From the NCBI GenBank assembly GCA_016717655.1, contig JADKFC010000003.1:1-64000 (forward strand): a stretch of 64,000 nucleotides of DNA, read 5' to 3'. The notes under the pieces were generated by a model, which had not been told where the DNA came from, searched no databases, and worked only from the letters and a program-made list of their open reading frames with translations. Shown here piece after piece: positions 10,001 to 20,103 of this stretch. The first letter of the stretch is position 1. Each line of letters opens with the position of its first letter. A program made the position numbers and the translations under genes. Source of the stretch: Saprospiraceae bacterium (GTDB lineage: Bacteria; Bacteroidota; Bacteroidia; Chitinophagales; Saprospiraceae).

Positions 10001-11104
10001 ATGACGACTAATAATAAATTAAGAAGGCCGACAATAAGAAAAAAACAACTTCCCAAAGTTGCAGGGGTTGACTTGTTTTGCGGAGTTGGCGGACTGACTC
10101 ACGGACTATTAAAAGCAGGAATAAAAATAAGAGCAGGTATTGATTTAGATACCAGTTGCAAATACGCTTATGAAGTAAACAACAAGGCCGAGTTTATTGA
10201 GGCGGACATAACAGAAATAACAGGTGAAAGAATTAATAAATATTGGAAGCAAGATGAAGTGAAAATTTTAGTTGGTTGTGCACCTTGTCAACCATTCTCC
10301 ACCCATGCTAATAAATTGAAAGACGAAGAAAAGGAGCAAGGTGACAAATGGAATTTATTAAATGAATTTATAAGATTAGTAAGAGAGACAACCCCCGACA
10401 TTATCTCAATGGAGAATGTAACTAATCTTTCAAATAAGCAAGTTTTCCAAGACTTTGTATTCCAACTACAAAAGCTGAAATACAATGTTAAGTATCAAAA
10501 TGTCTATTGTCCTGATTATGGTATTCCACAAAAGAGAAGACGACTTGTATTACTTGCTTCTAGACTTGGTGAAATTGAATTAATACCCCCGACGCATAAA
10601 AAGGAAAAATACAAAACCGTAAGAGAAGCAATATCACATTTAGAGCCAATAGAAAGTGGTGAAATAAGCCATAATGATAAACTACACTTTACAACTAAAC
10701 TGACAGATATAAATTTACGCAGAATAAGAGCATCAATTCCAAACGGAACGTGGGAAGATTGGGATAAAAACCTTTTATTAGAGTGTCATAAAAGGGAATC
10801 AGGTAAAACATACAAAGCCGTATACGGGCGAATGTCTTGGGATGAACCTTCACCTACAATTACTACCCAATTTTACAACTACGGAACAGGTCGATTTGGT
10901 CATCCCGAACAAGATAGAGCCTTAACCATTCGTGAAGCATCAATCCTACAAAGTTTTCCGCCAAAGTATAAGTTCGTTGACAAAAAACAGGAAGTACTCT
11001 TAACTCGCATTGGTACTCATATAGGTAATGCGGTTCCTGTAAATCTCGGTTTAGCTATAGGAAAAAGCATACTCAAACATTTGACCGAAATCAAAAATGG
11101 ATAA
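10001..11104 (+). CDS. DNA (cytosine-5-)-methyltransferase
   Basis: This 367-residue C5 cytosine methyltransferase has all main family motifs: VDLFCGVGGLTHG (motif I, residues 23-35), GCAPCQPFS with catalytic Cys 96 (motif IV), MENV at 137-140 (motif VI), IPQKRRRLVLLASR (motif VIII), a target-recognition region, LTIREASILQSFPP and IGNAVPVNLG (motif X). It methylates cytosine in an unknown recognition sequence. The next gene starts 8 bp before its stop, so the pair is co-translated. The partner is a MORC/MutL-type ATPase, which points to a restriction or defence module rather than an orphan regulatory methylase. Confidence 0.93.
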   Translation: MTTNNKLRRPTIRKKQLPKVAGVDLFCGVGGLTHGLLKAGIKIRAGIDLDTSCKYAYEVNNKAEFIEADITEITGERINKYWKQDEVKILVGCAPCQPFSTHANKLKDEEKEQGDKWNLLNEFIRLVRETTPDIISMENVTNLSNKQVFQDFVFQLQKLKYNVKYQNVYCPDYGIPQKRRRLVLLASRLGEIELIPPTHKKEKYKTVREAISHLEPIESGEISHNDKLHFTTKLTDINLRRIRASIPNGTWEDWDKNLLLECHKRESGKTYKAVYGRMSWDEPSPTITTQFYNYGTGRFGHPEQDRALTIREASILQSFPPKYKFVDKKQEVLLTRIGTHIGNAVPVNLGLAIGKSILKHLTEIKNG

Positions 11105-12748
11105 TTATACTTTCAATATTTCATTAAGTGTTCTGAATCACTTGGGTCGAAACTTATACAGGAATTTTATTACAGTACTCGGTGAAGCTATTTCTAACTC
11201 TTGGGATGCAGATGCTAAAAATGTATGGATTTACATAGACAGGGATAACAACCACCTAATAATAAAAGACAACGGTGACGGCATGACATCTGAAGATTTT
11301 CAAAATAAATTTTTTTGAAAATCGGTTACTCTAAACGAAAGGAGGGAGCAGATAAAACAGCCCTACAAAGGCCATTCATTGGTCGAAAGGGTATCGGGAA
11401 ACTTGCACTTTTATCTTGTGCAAAAAGGATTCACATTTTGTCAAGAACAGTAGATTCAGACTTTGTTGGAGGGGTTATTGATAACACGGGTTTAGACAAT
11501 GCAATAAACGATGATTTGACACCACAACAATATTCATTGGAAACTATAAACATTGAACTATTTGGCAATCATCTCAAAGGATTTGAAAAGGGAACAATTA
11601 TTTATTTCGAAAACATAAACGATGGAATTAAAAATAGAATTGAATACATCAGAAAGTTAATAGCACTTTTTTTTAGATTTTCACTAATTGACGATTCATT
11701 TAAAATTTCTTTGAATGACGACCCAATAACTTTAAATGAATTAAATGATTTATCTCAAAGCACACAGTTTGTTTGGCAAGTCAATACTATCAATGACCCT
11801 TACTTAAAGGATAAAATATCACCAACACACGAGCATATTAAAAAGTTTGAGAAAATAAATTCATCATTAGAAGGGATAAGGGGATTCATTGCTTCTGTTA
11901 CGGAGCCAAAGCACCTTAAAATAAGAAATACCCAAGAGAAAGTATCACTTGATTTATACGTTAATGGTAGGTTGAGAGAAAAAGACCTATTAAAACATAT
12001 TCCATCTGCTAGACTTGTTGAAAGTTACATTTATGGTCAAATACACTTAGATCGCTTAGATGGAGATAAGGACCGTTTTACGAGTAGCCGAGAAGGTATT
12101 ATTTCAGACGACCCACTGTTTCAGTCACTTCTGTCAGAACTAAAGGAAGTAATGAAAGTTATTACTGATGATTGGGATCGGTGGCGTGTTGAATTAAGAC
12201 AAGATGGAGACTCAGAGAACACAACTCGAATGACAAAAAAGGAACGAAAATCAAAAGAGTTAGTAAATACAATCTCAGACGAATTTGTTCCGACAAATGA
12301 ATCGTTTTACCGAAGTAAAGTTGATGAGTGGCTTGACAGTTTAAGTAAGGATGCTGAATTCAATGTTACGACTTACGCAGAGTGCTTTATAAGTGAAAAC
12401 TTACTCCGAAATTATATCAACCACAAACCTGTTCCCTTATCAACAGAAGCCATATCGGAAAGCAAAAAATGGAGAGAAAAGGAAGAAATAAATAAAAATA
12501 CTGCAAACATTAGCTTTGATCTGCGGCAATCAAAAGAAGACCTTGTTTACTTGGATATGGACAACTTAGCCAACTTAATTGAAAAAGTTGACCCCGTGAA
12601 ACAAGCAGGACTATCAAGGGATGCAAAGGAATATAAACCTATCCGTGATGCGATGGCCCACACTGCTTTATTGACACATAACGCCAAACAAAGACTAAAC
12701 TCAACTTATGAAAATATTAAAGCAAGAATAAAAAAAATACTCGGATGA
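11097..12748 (+). CDS. MORC/MutL-like GHKL ATPase, one frameshift
   Basis: The protein has the GHKL ATPase fold. The N box is EAISNSWDADA (residues 30-40), the G1 box KDNGDGM (near 59-65), and a G2-like box RPFIGRKGIGKLALLS lies downstream. The first frame stops at 11318 in a run of seven T. The second continues as LKIGYSKRKEGADK to 12748. One extra T would join them into about 550 residues, so this is one gene. GHKL proteins encoded beside Dcm-type methylases are a described class of restriction-linked MutL/MORC homologues. The helical C-terminal half is not assigned. It probably acts as an ATP-driven sensor or clamp on DNA. Confidence 0.82.
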
Positions 12749-12915
12749 CTAGAAGCTCAGCAACCAAAAGACAGTTATATCAATTGGCAGTGACATGTAG
12801 AATTGAAGCTGAGTGCTTTTATGAAACATTTTCACAAATTGGCTGTAAAATGGTCCTAAATTGTCAACTGCGGCAACACACAAAAAGTTAGCTGCAATTA
12901 CTAAAGTAATAGATT

Positions 12916-14192
12916 ATGAAAGATATACTAGTAAGGAATAAGATTTATCCCGATTCCAAAAACTTATTTAGAGTCGAAGTCAAAAGTATAAATGAAGTTA
13001 AAACTACTTGTATATATGTTCTTGATACGAATGCGCTATTAATCCCCTTTAAGACTACCTCGCACAGTTTAAGTGAAATAGACAGAATATACACAGACTT
13101 AATTAAAAAAAATCAATTGTTGATTCCTGGTCAAGTAGCTCGCGAATTTGCTGATAACAGACCTGAGCATATTAAACAATTATTTCAGCAGATTAACAGA
13201 CTGAAGGATAATATTAAGCTGACAAAAACTTCAGATTATCCAATTCTAGAAAGTTTACCTGAGTTCAAAAAGCTTCAGGAATATGATAAATCGTTGACTG
13301 AATTAAGAACTAAATATTTTCAAGATATAGACAAATTAATGGATGTAATAAAATCATGGAAATGGAATGACCCAGTAAGTAAAGTATACAGCAAGCTTTT
13401 TGACCCCAAAGTAGTATATGAGCCAATCTTAGACGAAGGAAAAATTGAAAGTGAACTTGATTTTAGATATAAAAATGAAATTCCTCCTGGATACAAGGAT
13501 TCAAAAAAATAGATAAAGGAATAGGAGATTTACTAATTTGGTATACGATATTGGAAATTGGAAAGAAAAACAACAGAGATGTGGTTTTTGTTTCAGGCGA
13601 AGAAAAAACTGATTGGTATCATCGTAGTGAAAACCAGCCCTTATATTCAAGGTTTGAACTTGTTTCGGAATTTTTTAGAGAATCTGGGGGACGATCTTTT
13701 AATATGACAAAACTTTCTACCTTGATGGAAATTCTAGGGGCTGATAAAGAATCCATCACTGAAGTAAAGATCAATGAAATTGTTCCAAAACATCAATTAA
13801 AAAAGTCTAGAACAGTATTCTTTCTCCGTGGTCAAGCTGCTATTCAAGCTTACCTTTTAGAATTTGGTGGCGATCCGGTTTTTCAAGACAAAGACGGTTT
13901 TCCTGACTTTGAATTTAATGATGATGGTATAAGAGTAGGGGTCGAAATATTTAGTGTTGAATCCCAAAAGAGTGATTTCGAGGCTGAATTAAAACGCAAA
14001 TACAATCAAGCATTAATTTACTTAAAAGAGAATACACTAGACCTATTCCAAATTTATATATTAGCTAAGACTCCTGATGAATTGAAAAAGTATGGAACAA
14101 TTATTGACACGTTCAATGATCAAAGCAATTCAGAAATTATGATAGTTAAAGGATACTTAAATGAAACTAATTCGTTTATAGAAATAGAGTAA
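12916..14192 (+). CDS. PIN_8-like (DUF4935-type) putative nuclease, one frameshift
   Basis: The N-terminal domain resembles the PIN-like family PIN_8/DUF4935. It has a metal-site aspartate in YVLDTNALLIPF, then LLIPGQVAREFADN and a long helical insert. The first frame ends at 13512 in a run of seven A. The protein continues as IDKGIGDLLIWYTILE and DVVFVSGEEKTDWYHRSE, which holds the later acidic residues expected of a PIN fold. One extra A restores about 425 residues. The C-terminal ~90 residues are an unassigned domain. It lies 167 bp behind the ATPase and could be the effector nuclease of that module; this link is inference. Confidence 0.72.
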
Positions 14193-14487
14193 CTGTAGCT
14201 AACAAAGGTTTGGTGCCATTTGGGCATTCAGCTTTGCAAAATAAATTACAGGTAACTTTGAAACCCGGCTTCGCAATTATAATATAGTTAGAAACCTAAA
14301 CGAACGCCTGGCCTGGGAACGTTGGCAGCAACTGTAAATCGAATGCACAACAAGTAATAACTCAACAATAAAGTGCAAAAAGAATATAAAACAAACTTTT
14401 TTCAACACGACAATTTTACAATAGACAAATGCAAAAATGAATAATTAGTTTAGCTTAAACGAATGAAAATAGAATTTTATATTTGAA

Positions 14488-16611
14488 ATGACACCGAAGA
14501 CAAGTAATCAACATAAAGACAACTTCAAAATTATTGCCATCAAAGTTGGTACAATGTTTCCATACAAAGAACCCCGTAGAAGTTCTTCACAAGTATTAAA
14601 TGCTTTAAGAAATTTGAAGCAAAATCAAATTTATCAATTAAGAAACTAATACCAATTTGTCAAAATTGACTTTTCAGAAGTAAATTACTTACCTGACCAA
14701 GACATCAATTTATTTGAATTAAAAACTTCAATAAATAGTATTCCGATAAATATAAATGCTGTTGTGGGCGGAATGGTTCAGGTAAAAGTACTTTAATAGA
14801 ATTATTATACTGGGCAAATTACAATATTGGAAGCACTCTAAATCTATTGGGGGATGAAAAAAAAACAGAAAAAGAAAACCATTTCCATTTTTAGACTTTG
14901 AATTATTGTATTCAGTTGATTTGAACACTCTAATAAATGTCATTTTTAGAGACGGTAAAATTTACCAACACAGCTATAAACAAACCAACAATAAATTTAC
15001 TTCTAATACTTCAAAAAAAGACATTGAAAACATTGACGACCTAAATCAATTCTTTTATACGATAGTAGTTAATTATTCTCATTATGCTTTGAATTCCTTG
15101 GAAATTGGCGATTGGATTAATCCTTTGTTTCACAAAAACGATGGTTATCAAACACCTATTGTATTAAATCCAATGCGAACAAATGGGGACATTGACATTA
15201 ACAAGGAAAAGTATTTACTCACAAGAAGATTAACAGCAAATCTTCTTGAACCTATAAAACTAGGACAAGAAGAAAACAGTTTACGAAATATTGCAAATGA
15301 TAAAATTGCATTTACTTTAGTATACTCTTACAATCCAAATCCTAATGCAAATTTACAAGAACCCATAGAGAAATCAGTTAAACAAAAATTGATTGAAGCG
15401 TTTCAACAATATTTTAATTTCCAAATAACAGAAAAACAACTTAATGATGATTTTTTTGTGAACGTAACACTTTCCTATATTCATAAAAAACTCATTAAAA
15501 TGGCTTTTGCCGACTATAAAACATTTAAAAGATATAGAGAAGTAGACCCTAAAACAAAGGCAAGGAACATAAAAAACATAAATGCTTATGTTAGAAGAAT
15601 CAAAGAAAGTGACAGCCATGCTGTATTCAAAGTAAAAGGTGCCATACTCTATTTGAAATACTACAAGGAATTATTACCCAATATTGATTTAAAAAAATCA
15701 TTCAGCGTAGATATTGAAGAATTATCCCAAAAGATACAAGGCATACGTAGTAATGAATCTTTTATGGTTAATACTTTTATGATGTCGCCACCTTCTTATT
15801 TTAATATTAATATAGTGCCTAAAGATGGGTCAACATTTGATTCTCTAAGTTCTGGTGAAAAGCAAAAAATACATAGCGTTAGTTCTATTGTTTATCATCT
15901 TATCTATCTTAATTCAGTTGAACAGTTAAAAGATGAAAAAGCAGAAGATTCCGAAAAGATAATTCAATACAACTATATCAACATCATATTAGACGAAATA
16001 GAACTTTATTACCACCCTGAATGGCAGCGGACATATATTGCCGATTTATTAGATTACATAGGCAAAATTAATCATGAAAATCTGAGACATATAAAAGGCT
16101 TGAACATAACATTTTTAACTCATTCCCCTTATATTTTATCAGATATTCCAAACGCTTTTGTTTTAAAATTAGTCAATGGTGTTCCTCAACCATATAAAAA
16201 TGGAAACAATACGTTTGGAGCTAATGTTCACGACCTTCTTGCAAACGACTTTTTTATGAAAATGGATTTATGGGAGAGTGGGCTAAAACTCAAATAAAAT
16301 CCGTTGTTGAATCGCTAACATTAGAAATAAATACTAAGAAAATTGAAGCACTTGAAGTTCAACTAAAAGAGCAAACACATAAAAATAAAATTGCTTTAAT
16401 GAAAGGAAAGATTAAATCTTTAAATGACGAAAACGCTAATTACGATAAAATAGAGCAGTCAAAGTGTGATTCTATTATATCAATAGTTGGAGAACCTGTT
16501 TTATACAACAGTCTAATTGAATTGTATAGTCAAGCATATCCAAATGACAAAGATGTTTTCATCAAATCTCAAATTGAAAAGTTAACAAGCCTTTTAAGCA
16601 ACAAATCGTGA
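14488..16611 (+). pseudogene. ptuA: Septu-type PtuA-like ATPase, several frame breaks
   Basis: The encoded protein would be an ABC/SMC-like AAA ATPase of about 705 residues. From the ATG at 14488 the sequence (FKIIAIKVGTMFPYKE) runs to a stop at 14647, then resumes with INLFELKTSINSIPININA. Walker A, NGSGKST, lies near 14768-14790 after a missing A. A missing T near 14890 separates it from LDFELLYSVDLNTL. The long frame 14906-16297 holds the signature LSSGEKQKIH, Walker B NIILDEIELYYHPEWQR and the H-loop LTHSPYIL. Another missing A near 16262 separates the C-terminal part ending at 16611. The next gene overlaps the stop. The pairing with an HNH nuclease is that of the Septu anti-phage system. 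Confidence 0.8.
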
Positions 16612-17580
16612 TTCCATTACACATAGATAAAATAAAAATCATTCAAAGTTCTTTCAAAAGGAAATTGACGAACAAAGAAGATCTGCATTGCAAAAACTTA
16701 ATAACAACATTAACGCTAACAGATTTAATGCAGCAGAACAAACGTATCTTAATAATGTTATTGCTCAGTTTGGAGACACTACTTTTTTGACAAAAACACC
16801 AACAGAAATAGAAATTATTAAACAAATTATTGGAGCGTTGCCAGTTGGTTCGCTTTTGGATAATCAAGGAAATCCTGCAAAAAAACAATTAACTCACTAT
16901 ATTCAAGATGCACTTAATTATACAGATTTACGAAATAAATTTTACCCAAAATACTTTAGGAAGATTGGAATAAAATCTTGCGTTTATTGCAACTCTCAAT
17001 TAACGGTTGCTATTAGTAAAAAGAAGAACAAGATTGATGCAAGATTTGAAGTTGACCACCACGACCCTAAAAGTCAATTTCCATATTTGAGTATTTCGTT
17101 ATTTAATCTTTATCCTTGTTGTTCATCTGTAATAAAAGGAAAAGTGCAACACCTATAAATTTTCAACTTTATACTGATGACATTTCAAAACTAACCAAAT
17201 CTGAATATGGTTTTGAAATAGATAGGTCTGCCAAATGCAGTTACCTATTAACCAAAGACGTAGAAACTATTAAAATTAATTTTACAGAACCTAGCCCAAT
17301 AGCAGGACAACAATCTTTACAAGATACTTTTAATATAAAGGAAATTCACGACACACAAAAAGACATTGTAGCGGAATTAATTATCAAAAGCCAAATTTAT
17401 AATGAAAGTTTTAAAAGTATTCTTCAAAAAAACTTTTCAAAATTGTCATTAAGCCAAAATGATTTTGACAGAGTAATCGTTGGTAATTACACAAAAGAAA
17501 AAGACATTTATAAAAGACCATTTAGCAAAATGACAATGGACATAGCAAAACAATTAGGACTGATTAATAAGCGTCAATAA
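16608..17580 (+). CDS. ptuB: Septu-type PtuB-like HNH endonuclease, two frameshifts
   Basis: A GTG start at 16608 overlaps the ptuA stop (GTGA). Three consecutive frames join into one protein of about 323 residues if a T is restored near 16655 and another near 17131. The nuclease core is CVYCNSQL, then FEVDHHDPKSQFPYLSIS, FNLYPCC and, after the break, CNKRKSATPINF. This is the HNH pattern with zinc cysteines and DHH catalytic residues found in PtuB proteins. Together with PtuA it would degrade nucleic acid on phage infection. No reverse transcriptase is nearby, so this is a plain Septu locus rather than a retron. Confidence 0.82.
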
Positions 17581-17917
17581 CGGTGCAAAAATGACATACA
17601 CGAAAGAAAGAACAGCAGATGCCAACAGCACCTACCCATAATTGTCGGTTCAGTGATTAAATCAAGCTTTATGCTTCTATCAAAGTTTTTACTTGACTGA
17701 CAGTGAATCGCTTCTAAATCGCTACCTTCGGGTAGCTGCAAACCATTATGCGACATAAAAGCAGCAACCATAAAACGAAAAAAGTGAATACAGGGTCGTA
17801 ATTTCACTGAAAGTCAATGGATTGGAATTTCAAACAAAATAACATATAGGGAGGAGTCATAGATTTGTGTAACTTAGTAGCAATATTACCGGACAAACAC
17901 AATATCATAACACCACA
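17581..17917. other. Intergenic region containing an attC-like palindrome
   Basis: The 337-bp gap holds the attC-like structure at 17621-17752 and a TAGATTTG promoter-like box at 17860-17867 ahead of the Crp/Fnr gene. No coding frame is supported. Confidence 0.5.
17621..17752 (+). other. attC-like imperfect palindrome after the Septu pair
   Basis: The left arm GCCAACAGCACCTACCC pairs with GGGTAGCTGC on the right, which is followed by AAACCATTATGCG. Outer AAC and TTATG-type ends with a long internal spacer resemble large integron attC sites. A small perfect hairpin GCTACC-TTC-GGGTAGC lies inside the right arm. Confidence 0.4.
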
Positions 17918-18500
17918 ATGCAGGACATACTATTTGACTTCATTTCAAAATATGTGACACTGACAGAAGAAGAAAAGAATGCCATCATTTCTTTGGATCT
18001 ATTTCGAACTTTAAAGAAGGGAACGATTTTATTAAAAGAAGGGCAGTACTCGAAAGAGAGCTACTTTGTATTAAAGGGCTGTATTAGGACTTATTACCTA
18101 ATTGATGGGGAAGAAAAAAACGACCGATTTCTATACTGAGACGGAGACCCTGTCCCCACCCTGTGTCATTAATATGACGGCGTCAGAATATTATGTAGAT
18201 TGTATTGAAGACTGTTCTTTACTCATTTCCAATTCGGATATGGAAGTAGAAGTAAATAGTAAATTTCCGAAATTTGAAATCATGTGCAGGAGATTGTCGG
18301 AAGAATTGTTGGCAAAAGAACGTTTAGAATTTGATGAGTTTAGAACCTCCTCTCCTGAGCAGCGATACCTGAGTTTGCTTGAAAAGAGGCAAGACCTTAT
18401 ACAGCGCGTGCCGCAGCACCAGTTGGCCAGTTATCTTGGCATAACACCCCAATCATTGAGTAGATTAAGAGCAAGGATTTTAGAAAGAAGTAAGGGGTAG
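17918..18500 (+). CDS. Crp/Fnr-family transcriptional regulator, one frameshift
   Basis: The protein has an N-terminal cyclic-nucleotide-binding-like domain (LKKGTILLKEGQYSKESYFVLKG) and a C-terminal winged helix (RVPQHQLASYLGITPQSLSRL). The frame breaks in an A run near 18113. Removing one A joins LIDGEEK to TTDFYTETETLSPPC, giving about 193 residues. The domain lacks the usual phosphate-binding cassette, as in many Bacteroidota members, so the effector is unknown. Two paralogous barrel genes downstream share a palindrome-containing promoter and are the likeliest targets. Confidence 0.85.
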
Positions 18501-18552
18501 TCATTTCTTAACTTAAGTGAACGAAATTGGGCTAGCCACCCATCTACTTTTG
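18501..18552 (+). promoter_or_regulatory. Promoter/operator of the first barrel gene
   Basis: TCATTTCTTAACTTAAGTGA at 18501-18520 includes the odd-length palindrome CTTAA-C-TTAAG. A -7 box TACTTTTG follows at 18545-18552. The same palindrome and the same 44-bp offset to the same -7 box occur at 19381-19432. Confidence 0.6.
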
Positions 18553-18582
18553 CTGTATTATTTAATTGAATTAAAAAAATAT

Positions 18583-19200
18583 ATGCAAAGGAGAATCGTA
18601 TGGCTTGGACTTACACTGGTGTTGTTGAGCAGTTTACAGGTGAATGCGCAAGATGAAAATAAGGAAAGGGCTTATAAAAAGTGGTTTGTGGGTAGCACTT
18701 TGTTGCTATTGGGCAATTTGGATGATACCAATAACCCGGAGTATATTCAATTAAATGCCGGTTATCGGATAACACCCAAAGATGTTGTGCAATTTAGATT
18801 CAAAAGGTCCATTTATGCCTGGCCCTTGGGCATTCCTTTTGGACCTGATTTTGATGCGCCCGGGCTCAACTATCCCGGGCATGCCCGCATCCTGGCACCT
18901 CAGCTTGGATACCAGCGATTTTGGTGGAAAGGGGTCTATACCTCTCTTTATGTATTAAATGCATTTGAGAAATATGTGGATGTGAATAAGAAAAAGATTG
19001 GCAATGGCTTCACCTTGTATACCGACTTATATCTTGGTTATCAGTTTACGTTTTTTAAAGACCGTTTCTTTTTTGAACCCGCAATTGGCATTAGCTTTTG
19101 GCCGGTAAGAACGGGAGTGCCGGATGCTTTTAGAGCAGTGGAAAAAAAGTGGAACAACTACTTTATCCAGCCCGGGCTTGATTTTGGTTTTAAGTTTTAA
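18583..19200 (+). CDS. Outer-membrane beta-barrel-like protein, paralogue 1
   Basis: This 205-residue protein has a signal peptide from the ATG at 18583 (GLTLVLLSSLQVNAQ). An alternating hydrophobic pattern with aromatic residues follows and ends in GLDFGFKF, as expected of a small outer-membrane barrel. Shared segments with the next gene include YKKWFVGSTL(L/F), LGNLDD/LGNLDR, YRITPKDVV, YQRFWWK and FFKDRFFF. The function is unknown. It has its own copy of the duplicated promoter and follows the Crp/Fnr gene, suggesting control by that regulator. Confidence 0.72.
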   Translation: MQRRIVWLGLTLVLLSSLQVNAQDENKERAYKKWFVGSTLLLLGNLDDTNNPEYIQLNAGYRITPKDVVQFRFKRSIYAWPLGIPFGPDFDAPGLNYPGHARILAPQLGYQRFWWKGVYTSLYVLNAFEKYVDVNKKKIGNGFTLYTDLYLGYQFTFFKDRFFFEPAIGISFWPVRTGVPDAFRAVEKKWNNYFIQPGLDFGFKF

Positions 19201-19380
19201 ACCAATAAAATTTAGAAGTGGGTATTTAATGCATAGTGCTTCTATGTAAATGCAGACATCACCGATGATTTGTAGCCTTTGTTTTTGCTACTTGTTTTGC
19301 GTATTCTATAGTTACTTTCATCAAAATTGGATGTTGGGGCTAACCCATATCAAGAATTTCCAAAAAAAAGCGAGGGCAGG

Positions 19381-19432
19381 TCATTTCTTAACTTAAGTGA
19401 ACGAAAATGGGCAGTGCAGCCAATTACTTTTG
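19381..19432 (+). promoter_or_regulatory. Promoter/operator of the second barrel gene
   Basis: TCATTTCTTAACTTAAGTGA recurs at 19381-19400, with the -7 box TACTTTTG at 19425-19432, at the same relative spacing as upstream of the first barrel gene. Confidence 0.6.
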
Positions 19433-19462
19433 CAGCATCATTTAACATAAATTAGAATTAAT

Positions 19463-20092
19463 ATGCAAAAGAAATTTTTACTCATTGGGTTTATCTTCCT
19501 GTTGACAAGTAATTTCCAACTTAAAGCGCAATATGCAAAAACAGATAGTGGGTATAAAAAGTGGTTTGTTGGCACTTCTTTGTTTGTGATCCTGGGTAAT
19601 TTAGACAGAGAGAATCCACCCGATTTTGTGGAATTTGATTTAGGTTACCGGCTTTCCGGAAAAGACGTAGTGAGGCTTTCTCCCAAAACATGGAAGTATG
19701 CGTGGCCGAATGGCATCCACCCATTTTTAAACGATGCCTATAAAAAGCCGGAGGAAAAATTTCCCGGATATGTGCGTGAATATGGTCTAACAATGTCTTA
19801 CCAACGTTTTTTTTGGAAAAATTGGTATGCTCAACTAGATGTCATGCCCACCTATCAAAATTTTGTAAATGACAACCATCAAAAAATAGATGACGGCTTT
19901 CAAATTTTCAACTCTTACAGGGTAGGCTATCACATCAAACTATTTAAGGACAAATTTTTCTTTCAACCTTCTATATGTGTCACCCACCGTGCCTATCATA
20001 CAGCATTGCCAAACGGATTCAAACAGTTGGATGATCAATGGTCAAAATTTGTTTTTCCGGAACCAGGACTCAATATTGGGTATAATTTCTAG
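19463..20092 (+). CDS. Outer-membrane beta-barrel-like protein, paralogue 2
   Basis: This 209-residue paralogue of the preceding protein has a signal peptide (FLLIGFIFLLTSNFQLKAQ) and ends in PGLNIGYNF. It conserves YKKWFVGTSLF, LGNLDRENPPDF, GYRLSGKDVVRL, YQRFFWKNWY and FKDKFFFQPS. The tandem duplication includes the promoter. The alpha/beta hydrolase gene begins 11 bp after its stop and is likely co-transcribed. Confidence 0.72.
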   Translation: MQKKFLLIGFIFLLTSNFQLKAQYAKTDSGYKKWFVGTSLFVILGNLDRENPPDFVEFDLGYRLSGKDVVRLSPKTWKYAWPNGIHPFLNDAYKKPEEKFPGYVREYGLTMSYQRFFWKNWYAQLDVMPTYQNFVNDNHQKIDDGFQIFNSYRVGYHIKLFKDKFFFQPSICVTHRAYHTALPNGFKQLDDQWSKFVFPEPGLNIGYNF

Positions 20093-20103
20093 TAGCAAAA
20101 AGT

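Noticed and set aside
14488..17580. Retron Ec78-like system
   Set aside because: PtuAB-like proteins also occur in such retrons, but no reverse transcriptase or msr/msd-like structure is visible nearby.
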